Below, one piece after another: positions 10,581-22,250 of a stretch of DNA of 64,000 nucleotides. Each line of letters begins with the position of its first letter. The stretch's first letter is position 1. The stretch is from Cycas panzhihuaensis (Eukaryota; Cycadophyta), in the NCBI GenBank assembly GCA_023213395.1, contig CM041465.1:233995741-234059740 (forward strand), read 5' to 3'. The notes beneath the pieces are model-generated. The model had not been told where the DNA came from. It made no database searches and worked only from the letters and a program-made list of their open reading frames with translations. The position numbers and the translations under genes are program-made.

Positions 10581-11440
10581 AACCCCATCAACATGATGGG
10601 CAATCTAGTATTAGGTTAAAGTTTGAATGTGACAATGTAAATTGCTTTCTCGAGCCACCCTTATTCTATTCTAATGGAATGTCCTTCATCACATTCATAT
10701 CCTACATACTCATCATCTAATCTAGCCTTTGTTTTAGCTTAGGAAACGAGCCCAAGCCATCCCAAATTTGAACCTCACTCTAGTCCTAAAAGCCAAATTA
10801 CCATCTTTCACCATCTTGCTCTTTATCATTATTAAGAGCTTCTAATGGTAAGTGTGCAAATGTTTCACCATAACTAGCCCTTTTAGTATAATTAGGCTCA
10901 TGTCTTCATTTGTTTTCTAAAATTTCTTATTAGTTATAGTGTTTTATATTCATACAAGATATCAATTGGTTAATATCTTAGTTATGAATTTCTTTTGGTT
11001 GATCATTTCTTAGTCTAGTCTTTAGTTTGGATATGTATGCACACTCATCATTTGATTTTAAGTTGATGGATTACCAATTAGATGATTAAATGGATGTGAT
11101 TATGATGATCTTTTTTTGTTGATGACTAATACTATGATGTGATTTAAAGCTCTTATCTAGCATAGTTTGTACATTGCTCCAAATTTCCTCTTTTTAACCA
11201 ACTTTTTATTCAATACTATAAAATGCTTTGATCAACTATTGCCTTGTTTCTAGTATTTTTTGGCATCTACCTATAGTGATCTACTTTTTATTGAAGTCTT
11301 TACTGACTTTGGAGGCCCCAACAAGTTGTTTTTTATGAAAATTACCTTTTATTTCTATTTTTCTAGTATTTCTAACTTGTCATATTTTTGGCAACACAAA
11401 AAATATGACTTTATAAATAAAATGTAATAATTATGTTATT
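10581..11440. other. Flanking DNA left of Copia1
   Basis: No ORF, repeat array or RNA gene recognised; AT-rich. It continues after Copia1 at 18307. It may be the rest of the Tat1 3' region or older intergenic DNA. Confidence 0.4.
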
Positions 11441-11445
11441 ATTTA

Positions 11446-11827
11446 TGTTAAAATAATGTTTTATATTAATGTTATGTAATGTTATCTTTATAAAAAATAT
11501 ATATATTTAATTAAAATTTTAGTGAATGGACCATTGTCCATCTAATAAACTTTACATTATCATTATCATTAAAATTATACAAGGATCTTCTTGCATTGGG
11601 TTGGCTTGGATAAGTAGGATAGGCTAGATGGGCTAATTAATAAAGAGAGAGAGGATGAGATCCTTCCTATAATATGCATTATGATATATCTATAAAATAC
11701 ATATTTTTCAAGGTGGTTTTTCTTTCCCTATAGGGGTTTTCCACTATCTAATCTCTTGTGTATATCTATATGATTAATTTGTGCACGATTCATGTATAAT
11801 ATTTCTTGTATACTCCTCTCTCCAACA
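11446..11827 (+). repeat. Copia1 5' LTR
   Basis: It starts TGTTAAAATAATG and ends TCCAACA. A TATA-box-like TATAAAATA begins at 11691. The same landmarks recur in the 3' LTR. Confidence 0.9.
11691..11699 (+). promoter_or_regulatory. Putative TATA box in the Copia1 5' LTR
   Basis: TATAAAATA, 137 bp before the LTR end. The same string is at 18162-18170 in the 3' LTR. Confidence 0.45.
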
Positions 11828-11841
11828 TGGTATCAAAGCAC
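11828..11841 (+). other. Copia1 primer-binding site
   Basis: TGGTATCAAAGCAC directly follows the LTR. It matches the 3' end complement of plant initiator tRNA-Met (TGGTATCAGAGC) with one change. Confidence 0.85.
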
Positions 11842-13690
11842 ATTGGAGAATTTCACAAGTCTTTCTATCTAGAGAGATTCCTTAGCCTCATAAGTGGACA
11901 ACCATAACATAGAGCAATAAAAGCAATGGAATTTGAGGAGCTAATACCCTAAAGATCAAAGAGGTGGTTGTCCAATCTATGTGACTTAAGATTAGTGGTA
12001 GACTCACTTAATAGTACCTGATACTTGCATGTTGCTATGTGTATTTGTGCCCTACATGCACCATGAAGAATTGTCATTAATGAATTGCATTGACTACCCC
12101 TACATGGTATGAGTCATTATCCTATATTATTGTGGATATCCTCTTTCTCACTCTATGCAACATCTGGTGGGTACATTGCAAGGCTAGTGACATCTTTGTA
12201 TATGACTATACTTTAGTGCTTATACCCAATAGATGACCAAACATTAGAGATTTTAACATTTTGTTATGAGGTGTTCTTCAAGGTCTACATTTACTATTTA
12301 AAAGGCATGAAGTTAGAAGGTGAAAATAGCCACCATTAAAAGACACACAGCTATGAACTCACACAAGTCAAAGAGATTGAAGATGCACCTACCATCAAAC
12401 ATAGAACAAAGGGTAATCATTAAATAGAGAACAATTCAAAACATTACACATAAATGTCAATATCACTACCCCTCAATGAAGGAATTCTATATGTATGTAG
12501 AAGGCTCTAAATACAAATAAAGATCACAAAGGAAAAAATAAAACTTTGAAGCTACCATTACGAAGATCCCTTTTTCCTTTTGTAGATACATCTCACATAG
12601 ATGCACCAAAAAATCACAAAATAATTAAGTGATTAAATCATGTGGAGATGCCAAAACTCGTGCAACCCTATATAAATCATCGATAAATTTGATGAAACTG
12701 TAAAGTTTTAGGAATAAATATTTCATATATTCAACTATTTTTATAATTTGGAAAAATCCAAATATTTATTAAATTCTTTGTAATCTTTTTACAAATGCAA
12801 AAATAATTCATTTTGGTTTATTATATTTTTGGGTTTGGAGCCCCTTTACCCTTATCCCCCAATCCTATTACCCCCCCATATGACCTTACCTTATGGTGTA
12901 AAAGGGGTTTAACCCTTTAATTTTTAGCCCCTCTCATTTTCATAAAGGGTTATCCATATGTTTTTTACCATAACTTCATTATTCGAAGTTCAAATTCAGA
13001 ACTAGAAGTTGTGTTGGATTCCTAACTCAAACACCTTTGATTTGGCTGGTTATTTGAGTATTTTTAAAACTTCTTTGATGGGTAAAACTATGATCAAAGT
13101 GAACAAAACCAATCACAACCCAGGTAAGTGTAGGTACATAATATAATCTATCAAATTTCTTTATATTTTTTTAATATTTTTAATTCAATTTAATATCTTA
13201 TTGATCATTTATTAAATTTATAAATTAATAACATCATTATATCCCTCCCTTTTTAACAAATTCATTTAATTTATTAGTAATCAATGGGATTGTTATTCTA
13301 ATATTATTTATTTACAAAACTTTTAATTTAATCTTTAATATTTATGCTTACAAATATATTTTTTAAATAATACAATTAATTAAAGTGTTTAAAAGGGTCA
13401 CCCCCCTAAACTTATTTTATAAATTACATAATTTATTTGTAAACATATTAATGCATCTTTATTTTCAATAAATTAATATTATTATACTTTAATTTGGAAA
13501 TGAAATTATTATGATTATATTAATATTTCATGTTTATGGCTTAATATATCAATCATTTTAATTTGGAAGCTTCCTTTTCATCATACACCTTATATTTTCT
13601 TTTCACTTTTTTGTCATCAAAGAGGATCTCTTTATTTGAGATTATTTTTCCCAAAATAGTTATTATGCCTGGGACAATCTCTTCTACCCA
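11842..13690 (+). other. Copia1 leader, unusually long
   Basis: About 1.85 kb separates the primer-binding site from the first gag-like sequence. It is AT-rich, especially 12700-13560, with no ORF recognised. A nested insertion or a degenerate gag start could explain the length; no target duplication was found. Confidence 0.4.
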
Positions 13691-14640
13691 AATTCTAGTT
13701 CTAATGATGCAAATTATATTGACTGCAAAGTCAAGGTATCTGGCCAACTTAAAAAATACAAGCTTTAGCAGTACATGACTAGGGAGTTTATAAAACTTAG
13801 AGATACAAAATCAGAGGCCTATATGATCTATCCGATGAATTGTGATAGAGCCCTATACACCATCTTAACCTCTCTCTTATCAGACATATGTAAGCAATTC
13901 AATAAATTAGATGAATTTGCCATTGTATAGGCTCAGTTAAAGGAAAAGTACAATAAGGTAAATACTACTCAAGTTGTCGTGCTTGAATAAAAAATGTATG
14001 ACTTAAAATATGAGGATTTTTCTAGAGTTGAAGAGTTTTTATCTAACTTTTAACTTATAAATATAGATATAGGAAACTATATTAAATTAATAATTAAGGA
14101 AGGTGGTAAAACCATAACCATAACCCATGCCAAAGATGATGATACACTTGTTCGTCTTGCTATCAACAAACTTCCAAAATCTTTCAATCAATATAAAACT
14201 ACTAGACAATAGTGTGGGCACCCATAATTTTATTTATCAACTAACAAACTAATTAGTTGAATACTAGGCTATGTTAATTTAAATAAGAAAAATTAAAAAT
14301 CCTTCTTAGGCTTTTTTTTTTTCAAAAATGAAGCCACAAAATAAACCCAAAAAGAAAAATAATTAATAAAATAATCACAATAATCATCCTAAATCTTAAA
14401 GACCTTATAGAGGTCATTCTTTAAATAATAATTATAATCAAAATTCTAAATATTTTGAATCATCTAAAAATCAAAACTCACCTAGGTGAACATTTCAAAC
14501 AAAGAATACTTTTAGACCTCATCACAATTAAAACATTAGTTGTACCTATTGCCATAAAAAGGGGTACACAATAGATGTTTGTAGAAATAGAATAGTGTTT
14601 GAAGCTTGGAAATCTTTAAAAGGGATTCAATCATGATCTC
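13691..14640 (+). pseudogene. Copia1 gag
   Basis: The frame from about 13700 reads as the Copia gag helical region (UBN2 type): a Tyr/Leu/Lys-rich start, then LLSDICKQFNKLDEFAIV near 13870-13925 and the LVRLAINKLPKSFNQYKT block near 14150-14205. A basic, Asn-rich tail follows, then a remnant zinc knuckle near 14540-14582 (C-x-x-C-HKKGY-x-x-x-x-C), where the zinc-binding His of the CCHC motif is Tyr. The protein would build the particle and bind RNA. Several stops and at least one frame change make it non-functional. Confidence 0.7.
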
Positions 14641-16260
14641 ATAATTACCTAATTATTTCTACTTCTACCTTTTCTGTACTTACTACCCAATAACCTTTAT
14701 GAATTCTAGATTATAGTGCTTTCCACCACATGATAGAACATCAAGAATACTTATTTACTTATTAACTTTATTCCAATTCCAAAGAGAAAATCTCTTTTGG
14801 TAGTGATTTTCAACTAAAAGTTGTAGGAACATGTGAAGTAACCCTAAAAAATAACTCTATTAATGATGCTTTTTATGTTCTTAGATTATTACCTAATATG
14901 TTATCTATATATCAGATTTTCCAAAAGGACCTTATAGTCAAATTTTGGAAAGATAAGTTTATTATTAAATAACCTTTCAATAGATTTAAACCTATTAACT
15001 CTAGACCTACTAATCATAAAATATATCTTCATAGTCTAAATAACTTAAATCATTCAAAATTTAAATCATTTACTACCTTTATAACTAAGCTTGATGCTAC
15101 TAATAAGTTATGGCAAGCAGGTTTTACCCATACAAGTTATGGCAAATTGTATTACCTAAACCAATATGATATAGTTCATAATTTTCCACCTTTATGTACA
15201 ATGTATCGTGTTTGTGAAGCTTGTGTAATAGGCAAATAATACATAGACCCCTTCCCTTATCAAACCACATTTTAAGTAAAATCACCACTCAAACTTGTTC
15301 ATTTAGATATTTCTAGTCCCTTCCAAGTACCCTCATATTCTAGAAATAGATAATTTATAACTATTATCAATGGTTTCTCTAAAAAGTATTAGGTTTACAT
15401 GGTAAAGAGTCAAGGTCATGTTTTTAATATTTTTGTTAAATTTAAAATGTTGGTTAAAAATCAATACAACTTTAAAATTAAAATTTTTCATATTAGATAA
15501 TGTAAAAGAGTATTTAAGTAATGAATTTACTTATTTCTATAAAAAGAACAAAAATATTATGTTGCTTAGACTCTCCAACAAAATGGTGTTATTAAATACA
15601 AGAACTATACATTGGTTGAAATAACCAAATTCATATTATGTGTAAAAGGTTTTAATTTAAAATTATGGACTGAAGTAATAGCTTGCTCTAATTATCTATT
15701 AAATAGGTTACCAACAAAAGCTTTAAACAGTGTTGCATCATAACAAAAGTAGTCTAGATGTAAACCTTCAATAAAGCATCTGAGAATCTTTGGAAGCATT
15801 TCTTAGGCACATGTTCCTAAAGAGAAGTATCAGAAAATTAACCTAAAATGCTCCAGGCTTATCTTTGTTGGTTATAGAAAAGAAAGTAAAGATTATCGAC
15901 TATTAGATCTTGTCATGCACATTATTTTGATTATGTATGATGTTATTTTTAATGAAGATGGATCTTCATCAAACTTTAATTCTGGATAAATTAATCTTCC
16001 TATTGAAAATATTTTAACTAATATTATTTCGATTAATTTTTCAGAAAAATAAATTAAAAATAAAATCATTAAAATCTTATCAACATAAGTCTAAAACTAG
16101 ATTCTAATCGAATCGAATAAATATGATCCATTATCTTCTTCAAATCAACCTTCTAGAAATAAACAACCAAAATGGATTCAAAAAACCCTTTTTTATACTG
16201 ATGTTAATGATGGTAATCCTTCAGATACCAGAAAAATTAGATCATAAAAATTATAAGCCA
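14641..16260 (+). pseudogene. Copia1 protease and integrase
   Basis: The protease active-site block appears as ILDYSAF at 14704-14724 (family form D-S-G-A; here Gly is lost and the second residue is Tyr). A GAG-pre-integrase domain follows at about 15105-15236, ending in a CEACVIGK zinc-binding half. The integrase core begins LVHLDISSPF near 15295. Frames slip through 15400-15650, where QQNGVIKYKN stands in the place of the catalytic-Glu block. The post-integrase linker with an FVGYRKESKDYRL-type strand is near 15865-15905. Stops throughout. Confidence 0.75.
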
Positions 16261-17330
16261 ATTTTACCTTAATAGCTAAAGTAATAGCTAATAATGATCC
16301 TAAAACCTTTCAAGAAGCTCTTAACAATCTAGTATGGTAACAAGCCATGCAAAGTGAGCATGAAGATCTGCTAAAAAACTCAACTTGGGACTTAGTACCA
16401 TTACCTTTAAGCAAAAAAATGGTAGACTGTAAATGGGTCTATTGTACTAAATACAACTTTAAAGGAGTCGTCAAAAAGCATAAAGCATGTTTAGTAGCAA
16501 AAGGTTTCTCTCAAATAGATGGTATTGATTATATCAATCCATTTGCCCTTTTTGCTAAATGAATACTATAAAAAATGTTATTATACTTATAGCCAAGTTT
16601 GACTAGTAAATACATCAAATGAATGTCAATAGTGCTTTTCTTAACGATGATCTTACTGAAGAAATTTACATGTCCCAACCCCCCAGTTTCATTACTAATC
16701 TTAACCTTGTTTGCAAATTAGAAAAATCTTTATATGGCCATAAATAAGCCCCTCGAGCTTGGTATATTAAGATTGATAATTATCTTATTCAAAATGGTTA
16801 TACTAAATGTATAAGTGACCCTAATCTTTATTTGAAACAACAAAATAATAATATTACTATGTTAACTTATTATTATAATAGGATCCTTATACTCTAATAT
16901 TATTCAATTAAAATCTATCCTTATGGACAAATTTGAAATGACAAACTTAGGTCTTCTTCACTACTTTCTCAATTTATAAATCTATCAATATAAATCTTCA
17001 ATTTCTATTTTATAACCTAAATATATACATGACTTAATTAAAAGATTTAATATGGAGAATTCTAAACTAGCTCCAATACCTTTATAAATAGGTATAAAGT
17101 TATCAAATGATTATCAAACATATATATGTGATCCTACTTTATATCATCAATTAATTAGAAGTATTACATATTTAACCTATATTTGTCAAGACATTTTCTA
17201 TGTTATTGCTATATGTTCTAGGTACATACAAAAACCTTACGAATCACATTAGAAAGCAATGAAATGGATCCTATAATATCTTCAAGGTATAATTCATTAT
17301 AGTTTAACCTATAACTATTATAATTTTGAC
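16261..17330 (+). pseudogene. Copia1 reverse transcriptase
   Basis: The open segment 16347-16562 covers the Copia RT start: W-x-x-A-M-x-x-E, then STWDLVPLP, DCKWVY-x-x-KY, KACLVAKGFSQIDGIDY. After a stop and frameshift come VNSAFLNDDLTEEIYMSQP near 16625-16685 and a KSLYG-x-x-APRAW block near 16730-16770. The expected YVDD motif near 16865-16890 is destroyed (reads YYNRILIL). The catalytic function is lost, and about 1 kb to RNase H contains many stops. Confidence 0.8.
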
Positions 17331-17760
17331 CTTAAGTTATCAGGTTATATAGATTTGGATTAGGTAAGTGATTCTGATAATCACAAATCTATAACTGGAT
17401 ATATTTTCTTGCTTAATTCTTCTCCTATTACTTGGTCAAATAAAAAGATGCAATCCCTTGTATTATCTACAATAGAAGTTGAGTATTATGCATTGGTAGA
17501 AACTAGTAAAGAATCTTTATGGATTACATCTTTACTACATGAACTTGTTTTATTTTCTACTTCTTTCATTCAAATTAAAGTTGATAATCAAAGTGTTATT
17601 TCTATTGCTACTAATCCTATAGCATATTCTATAACTAAACATGTAGAATTGCATCAATATTTTATTCATAATCATGTGAATGATAGTACTATTAATCTCT
17701 CTTATTGTCTTATAGATTTGTAGATTACAGACATATTAATGAATCCCCTAACAAAAGTCA
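17331..17760 (+). pseudogene. Copia1 RNase H
   Basis: The open frame 17409-17723 (104 codons) is the Copia RNase H C-terminal half: PITWSNKKMQSLVLSTIEVEYYAL (catalytic Glu in EVEY), ESLWITSLLHEL, VDNQSVISIATNPIAYSITKHVEL (catalytic Asp in VDNQS), HQYFIHNHV. The N-terminal D-x-D part (YIDLD near 17349) is in another frame. It is the best-preserved domain of the element. In the family it removes the RNA template during cDNA synthesis. Confidence 0.85.
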
Positions 17761-17799
17761 AGTTTGTAAAGTTATAAAAAATATTGAAGGTCAATGAAA

Positions 17800-17861
17800 T
17801 CTTTATCAAAAGGGGATTAACATTCTAAAGTCTTCATCAAAAGGGGATTAACATTCTAAAG
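17800..17861 (+). repeat. 31-bp tandem duplication before the Copia1 3' LTR
   Basis: Two copies (17800-17830 and 17831-17861) differ at one base. Each contains AAAAGGGGATTAA, a purine-rich core that looks like an additional polypurine tract. Confidence 0.9.
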
Positions 17862-17904
17862 TCTTCATCATTCTTTTTCTTCCTCTCTTGTACTGAAGAT
17901 AACA

Positions 17905-17915
17905 TTGAAGGGGAG
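17905..17915 (+). other. Copia1 polypurine tract
   Basis: TTGAAGGGGAG directly abuts the 3' LTR; it primes plus-strand DNA synthesis in the family. Confidence 0.75.
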
Positions 17916-18301
17916 TGTTATAAATAATGTTTTACATTAATATTATGTAATGTTATCTTTATAAAATATTTATGTATTTAATTAAAAGTTTAGTGAATAG
18001 ATCATTGTCCATCCAACAAACTTTACATTATCATTTTTGTTAAAATTATATGAGGATCTTCTTAAACTAGGTTGGATTAGATTAATCAGATAGGCTAGAT
18101 GGGTTAACCAATAAAGAGAGAGAGGATGAGATCTTACCTATAATATGCATTATGATATATCTATAAAATACATATTTTTTGAGGTTTTTTTTTTTTTTCC
18201 CTGTAAGGGTTTTCCACCTGTCCAATTTACTATGTATATCTTTACAATTAATTTATGCATGATTCATGTATAATCTTTCTCATATGCTCCTCTTTCGAAC
18301 A
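17916..18301 (+). repeat. Copia1 3' LTR
   Basis: It starts TGTTATAAATAATG and ends CGAACA. It aligns along its length with 11446-11827, with scattered transitions and a T-run expansion at about 18187. Confidence 0.9.
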
Positions 18302-18306
18302 AGTTA

Positions 18307-19225
18307 TATATCACATTTTTTTACTATCATACCCATAAGCTTTTAGGTAGAACACTAATTTTACATAATTTTCACTATGGAACCTACCTAGATTTGGAGT
18401 TTGGTGTCGCCCCAACTACCATGATTCATTCGTGATTATCTCACCTACCCCTATTCCAAGATTTTTTGGTTGTAAATTAGCTAAACTATGGGAAGAAACC
18501 ATAGTTTTCTTACCCATCCTTCCTCCTCTCATTTCTTATGAATCCCTATGTGCTTACCATAAGGATATAACAAAGGGTAGAGGATAATCCTTAATGTAAT
18601 GAAGTGCTACCCAAGTTTTGCTAGCCCTTATTACTAATATCTTGTTACTTCTTAGAGGTAGATTGAAGCTTATCTTTTTAGGAGATTGTAAATTTTGTTG
18701 GAGGAATTGAAGGTCTACTCTTACCTCAATCACCATCTAATTCTTAAATTCCTCCTCCCACTCACCTATTGAGGTCTTCTTCTTACAGTTTCAACTAGTT
18801 TTTATCTATATTTTTCTCTCCTACAACATCCCTTACTATCAAATTCATCATTCATATGATATTTAAAGCTTGATGGAAATTTGTTAGACATGATTAAAGC
18901 ATCATTTTGAGGCATACAACACTAATTATTTCTCATATTAGAGGTAACTCTTTTGTTAAATTAATTGTTGGTTTCAAAAATTAGATTAGCTTGCTTTAGA
19001 TTCATCATTAAAAAAAGAAAAGTCTTTTCATTGTTATTTATTTCATTTTCCATGAAAGCTTAATTGATCTTTCTAATTTGTTTGGGTGATTTGACTTGGA
19101 TTCAAACCAATTTTAATTCCCAAGCCTGTATCACATTGTTAGAATCATAAAAAAACGTTGTCTTAGAGTATTGAACTAGTTTTAATCCTTGATTATGACC
19201 TCCATTAGGCAAGTCCATTCATATA
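18307..19225. other. Flanking DNA between Copia1 and Gypsy1
   Basis: No supported coding region. One motif-related hairpin lies at 18483-18507. The minus-strand ORF 18554-18736 has no recognisable domain. Confidence 0.4.
18483..18507. repeat. Perfect inverted repeat made of the AAACTATGG motif
   Basis: AAACTATGG (18483-18491), loop GAAGAAA, CCATAGTTT (18499-18507). Two head-to-head copies of the Tat-type motif core. Confidence 0.8.
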
Positions 19226-19230
19226 TCTCC
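19226..19230. repeat. Gypsy1 target-site duplication, left copy
   Basis: TCTCC, identical to 25991-25995. Confidence 0.9.
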
Positions 19231-19646
19231 TATTACATAACTCATCTTACTAAGTTATATAAAATATTATTATACAAAGAGCTATCAGGAGGTTAAGAGA
19301 TAAGGTTAATTATGGAACTTTGTGTATGAGCCAATAAGTTAGCCAATGATATGCAAGGTCACTATGTCATTCAATAGAACGTAAGGCTGCTTAAGCCACC
19401 AATAGAATTGCATATAAAAAACCCTCTTTTATCTATATAAGGGTCATAGATTGTAAATGATGGTTAGCTTGATGTAACTTTTTATAAAGATTGTATTATG
19501 ATACTCTTTATTTTGGTGATCATTTGGTGTTCTTATATTCTTGTAAGATTCTCTGTTAATTTGTTTGCCCTATTGGATAGAACAAAGTGGTTGTAATTGT
19601 CATCTTTCTACTATCTCAAGGAGCACTTATGAGAAGATATGTTTCA
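19231..19646 (+). repeat. Gypsy1 5' LTR
   Basis: Starts TATTACATAACTCATC and ends GTTTCA. It contains a CCAATAG box followed by TATAAAAA at 19413-19420. Confidence 0.92.
19413..19420 (+). promoter_or_regulatory. Putative TATA box, Gypsy1 5' LTR
   Basis: GCATATAAAA is present in both LTRs (3' copy TATAAAAG at 25757-25764), preceded by a CCAATAG-like box in the 5' copy. Gypsy2 has the same arrangement at 38409-38460. Confidence 0.5.
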
Positions 19647-19648
19647 AG

Positions 19649-19660
19649 TGGTATCAGATC
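19649..19660 (+). other. Gypsy1 primer-binding site
   Basis: TGGTATCAGATC, two bases after the LTR end; matches the tRNA-iMet complement except near its 3' end. Confidence 0.8.
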
Positions 19661-19933
19661 TACGTTACGATCGTGGGATGATGCCCAAAAAAAATAGAAT
19701 TTTTTTTTTCCTATAAGATCAAGTACTCTCTCTACCCTAGTAGAGATCGAAGAAAGACCTTTACTTAGTACTCTCTCCATAGAGATTGAGGATTAGTACT
19801 AGGATAGTCTAAGAGTTGGGAGAAAAAGAAATTTTTTTTTGTCCTAGTTAATGCCAATACTTTATCCTTTTATTTTTCATCTAGTTTTAATTTCATTTCT
19901 ATATTTCAATTTTTGTATTAGATTAAATCTCAA

Positions 19934-20015
19934 GGGTAGATAACACTATTGGGTAGCTACCCTTTCTTCCTCCCACCTCTTTTCTCGGGTAGATAACACC
20001 ATTGGGCAGCTACCC
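19934..20015 (+). repeat. Direct 29-bp repeats in the Gypsy1 leader, each ending in a palindrome
   Basis: Copies at 19934-19962 and 19987-20015 match at 27 of 29 bases. Each starts GGGTAGATAACA and ends GGGYAGCTACCC, so each can fold on itself and can pair with the other. Confidence 0.85.
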
Positions 20016-20479
20016 AAGTAGTTATGTAGAGACCTTACACCAGGGGTCTTTAAATATCACAGGGATCTATCATTTTGGCTAAGCGTATCATGGTTCTTTC
20101 ATCTCTTATGTGAAGGACTAGAGATAACACTCTTGAACTAAGCCCTGGATAGGACTTGGCTATAAAAGTGTGCCTTCACATACCTTTGGGTATATAAGAG
20201 GACCCCTTTAGGTCCCAATTCCTTCCTAGCATAGGCAACTATCGATCGATGAAGTATTGTAGTACAATGGTTAACGATTAGTACCATGAAGCTACCTACC
20301 CTGAACTTTTACAGTTTATTGGCATGCCTATAAGACTAAGCATACCTTGTCTAGTGGTTAGTAGGATACTCTAATATATATATTCCACTTCCAGGTTTAG
20401 ACCACAAGTCACCTTATATTTTGAAAAAAAAAAAAAAATCTCTTACTCCCTGAAATCAGAACCTATCAATATAGTTAGG

Positions 20480-20612
20480 CTCACTACAGAAAAGGGGAAA
20501 AAAAGAGAAAAAACAAGGAGAAGAAAAAAAGAAAAAAAATAAAAGAAAAGAAAAAAGCAAAAAAGAGGAAAAGAAAGCAAGAAGAAAGAAGAACTAAAAA
20601 AAAAAATCCACT
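20480..20612 (+). repeat. Polypurine low-complexity tract in the Gypsy1 leader
   Basis: About 130 bases almost entirely A and G, built of GAAAAG/AAGAAA units, located before the gag start. Confidence 0.8.
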
Positions 20613-21021
20613 ATCACACTTCACGGTGTAAGTTCACAGTGAAACAAATGTACCCTTATAACTATATACCTCATTTTGATTAGCACATCATACTGGTCAA
20701 TTTGTACTAGGTTAGTACATATGAGTAATTTTTATATTTTTCAATACCCAGTCAATGGCAGGCCCCACAACCCCTAACCTCCCCTACACCTCATATACCC
20801 CATTTGAATGAGCTTTTCATACTTGTTCGAGAGAACCTGATATCTTACTTATGTAAATTTTTGGGGTCAACAGGCTATAAACACCCCACAATCTCCCTAT
20901 TTGTCCCCTTCTCTTCTCTCTAACAACTCCCTAATTCTTACATCATGTTCTTTCTTAATCTTTCCCACATCATTCATCGCCCTTCTTTCTACTTATTCTT
21001 GCCTCTTTATGCCCTTTCTCC

Positions 21022-22250
21022 ATGGCTCCTCAAAGAAACAGTGATAAAATCTTGGCACTTGAGACCCAAGTCACTAACATTCAGGAAAATATCAAGCAAG
21101 ATTTAGACAACATGTACGAGGAGGTTAAAAATAAAGTAGCTATCATAGGACAAACTTTTATAGAAATATGTTAACCCTAGCATCCCATTCTGATATCCAA
21201 CATATACTTTATAGGTTGAACAACTTCTCTCCTCTACCACTAGTTGGCCCCACACAACAGTAAACCATCACTCTACCTCCATGTCAGCAGTAACTATTTC
21301 ATCATAAGATTAGCATACCTACATTTGATCTAGATCTCAACAAGGATAGTGCACAGAGTTAGAATAGTAAACTAGAGTCCTACTTTACACTCAACCCAAT
21401 GTTAGTAAATGAACAACTTATATTTGCTTCCATCCACTTAGATGGGAAGGCACACCATTGGTTTTGATGGTGGAAGTGGGAGTTTCCTTCTAGCTAGTCT
21501 TGGGTACCCTTCTCTGCCTATTTTTTTGAGTAGTATGAAGATACTTAGAACCAATCTTTTTTCACATAACTAACATAGTTGAAATAAGTATCCTCTATCG
21601 AAGTATACACTAATGAGTTCTAATCTCTATATAATAGGACTGATCAACAACTTAATAAATAAATAAAGATAGATATGTATGTGTCTAGGCTTAAAGAATG
21701 CATCCAAATATGCTTAAAGACGATCTCTCTATCTACTCTAAAAGATGTAATTAATATAGATAAAGTAGAAGAAGTAGAGTTTTCTGCAGAAAGACCTCCT
21801 CCAGTCAAATGAGACTCCACCTGGCTTATACGATCCTAATAAGCTGATACTACCTGGTCCCAAAGACCACGTCTAATTGACTACCAATGATCACACCCAT
21901 GATTAGATGACATGCCATCTATATCTCTTAAGCAAAACACTAAGGAACCATTTTCAAAGTACATACACATCACTCCATTAAAGGTACAATGTTATCGAGA
22001 AGCTAGTCTATGTCTGTAATGTTCTGAAAAATAGACCTCTAGTCACGATAGAATCTATAAAGCTAGGAAGATGGTCTTCATAATTAACCCTAACTTATCT
22101 TTAGAAGATGACCCTAAGATTGAATTTGACTATGATGATGAACCCTAAGACCACCATATTGATGAGTTACCTCTAAATCATGAACCTGAAGTTTTCCTTA
22201 TCAGTCGTTACCTCCATTGCATGTCCTGAATTGCTCTAAGTTAAAGGAAT
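21022..22250 (+). pseudogene. Gypsy1 gag
   Basis: The chosen start is ATG at 21022 in CCATGGCTCC, a good plant initiation context and the first ATG before a coherent frame. The N-terminus reads MAPQRNSDKILALETQV and is coiled-coil-like. The gag core follows with IPTFDLDLNKD near 21308-21340, ESYFTLNPM near 21376-21402, and a DGKAHHWF block near 21442-21466. Many stops at Gln/Trp codons come next. A C-terminal acidic stretch (EDDPKIEFDYDDE near 22100-22143) is typical between zinc knuckle and protease, but the knuckle itself is degraded. Confidence 0.75.

Larger units (their letters stand above)
1..10620 (+). mobile_element. Tat1: decayed Tat-type Ty3/Gypsy retrotransposon, 5' end outside the window
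   Basis: Order read on the plus strand: proline-rich gag leader, retrotransposon gag core, aspartic protease, a spacer, the C-terminal tail of an integrase, tandem repeats, a second RNase H domain, more repeats, then an antisense degenerate ORF and a 43-bp tandem array. Reverse transcriptase, the first RNase H and the integrase catalytic core were not found, so the copy is internally deleted or belongs to a non-autonomous family. The integrase tail matches in pattern the complete integrase of Tat2 on the minus strand at 54.8-55.8 kb, which supports a shared lineage. The right boundary is uncertain: the 43-bp array at 10461-10580 resembles sequence next to the Tat2 RNase H, so I place the end after it. 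No LTR pair could be defined. Confidence 0.6.
11446..18301 (+). mobile_element. Copia1: LTR retrotransposon with both LTRs (6.86 kb)
   Basis: It is bounded by LTRs of 382 and 386 bp that start TGTTA and end CA. A tRNA-iMet-type primer-binding site follows the 5' LTR directly and a purine tract precedes the 3' LTR. The flanking pentamers are ATTTA (11441-11445) and AGTTA (18302-18306), a target duplication with one mismatch. The order gag, protease, integrase, RT, RNase H is that of Ty1/Copia. The LTRs differ by roughly 15% by eye, so the insertion is old. All frames are broken by stops at former CAA/CAG/CGA codons. Confidence 0.9.

Noticed and set aside
18350-18420. GTGTCGCCCCAAC stretch as a Tat-type primer-binding site
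   Set aside because: It does not match the usual tRNA-Asp/Glu complement well enough, and no LTR end precedes it.
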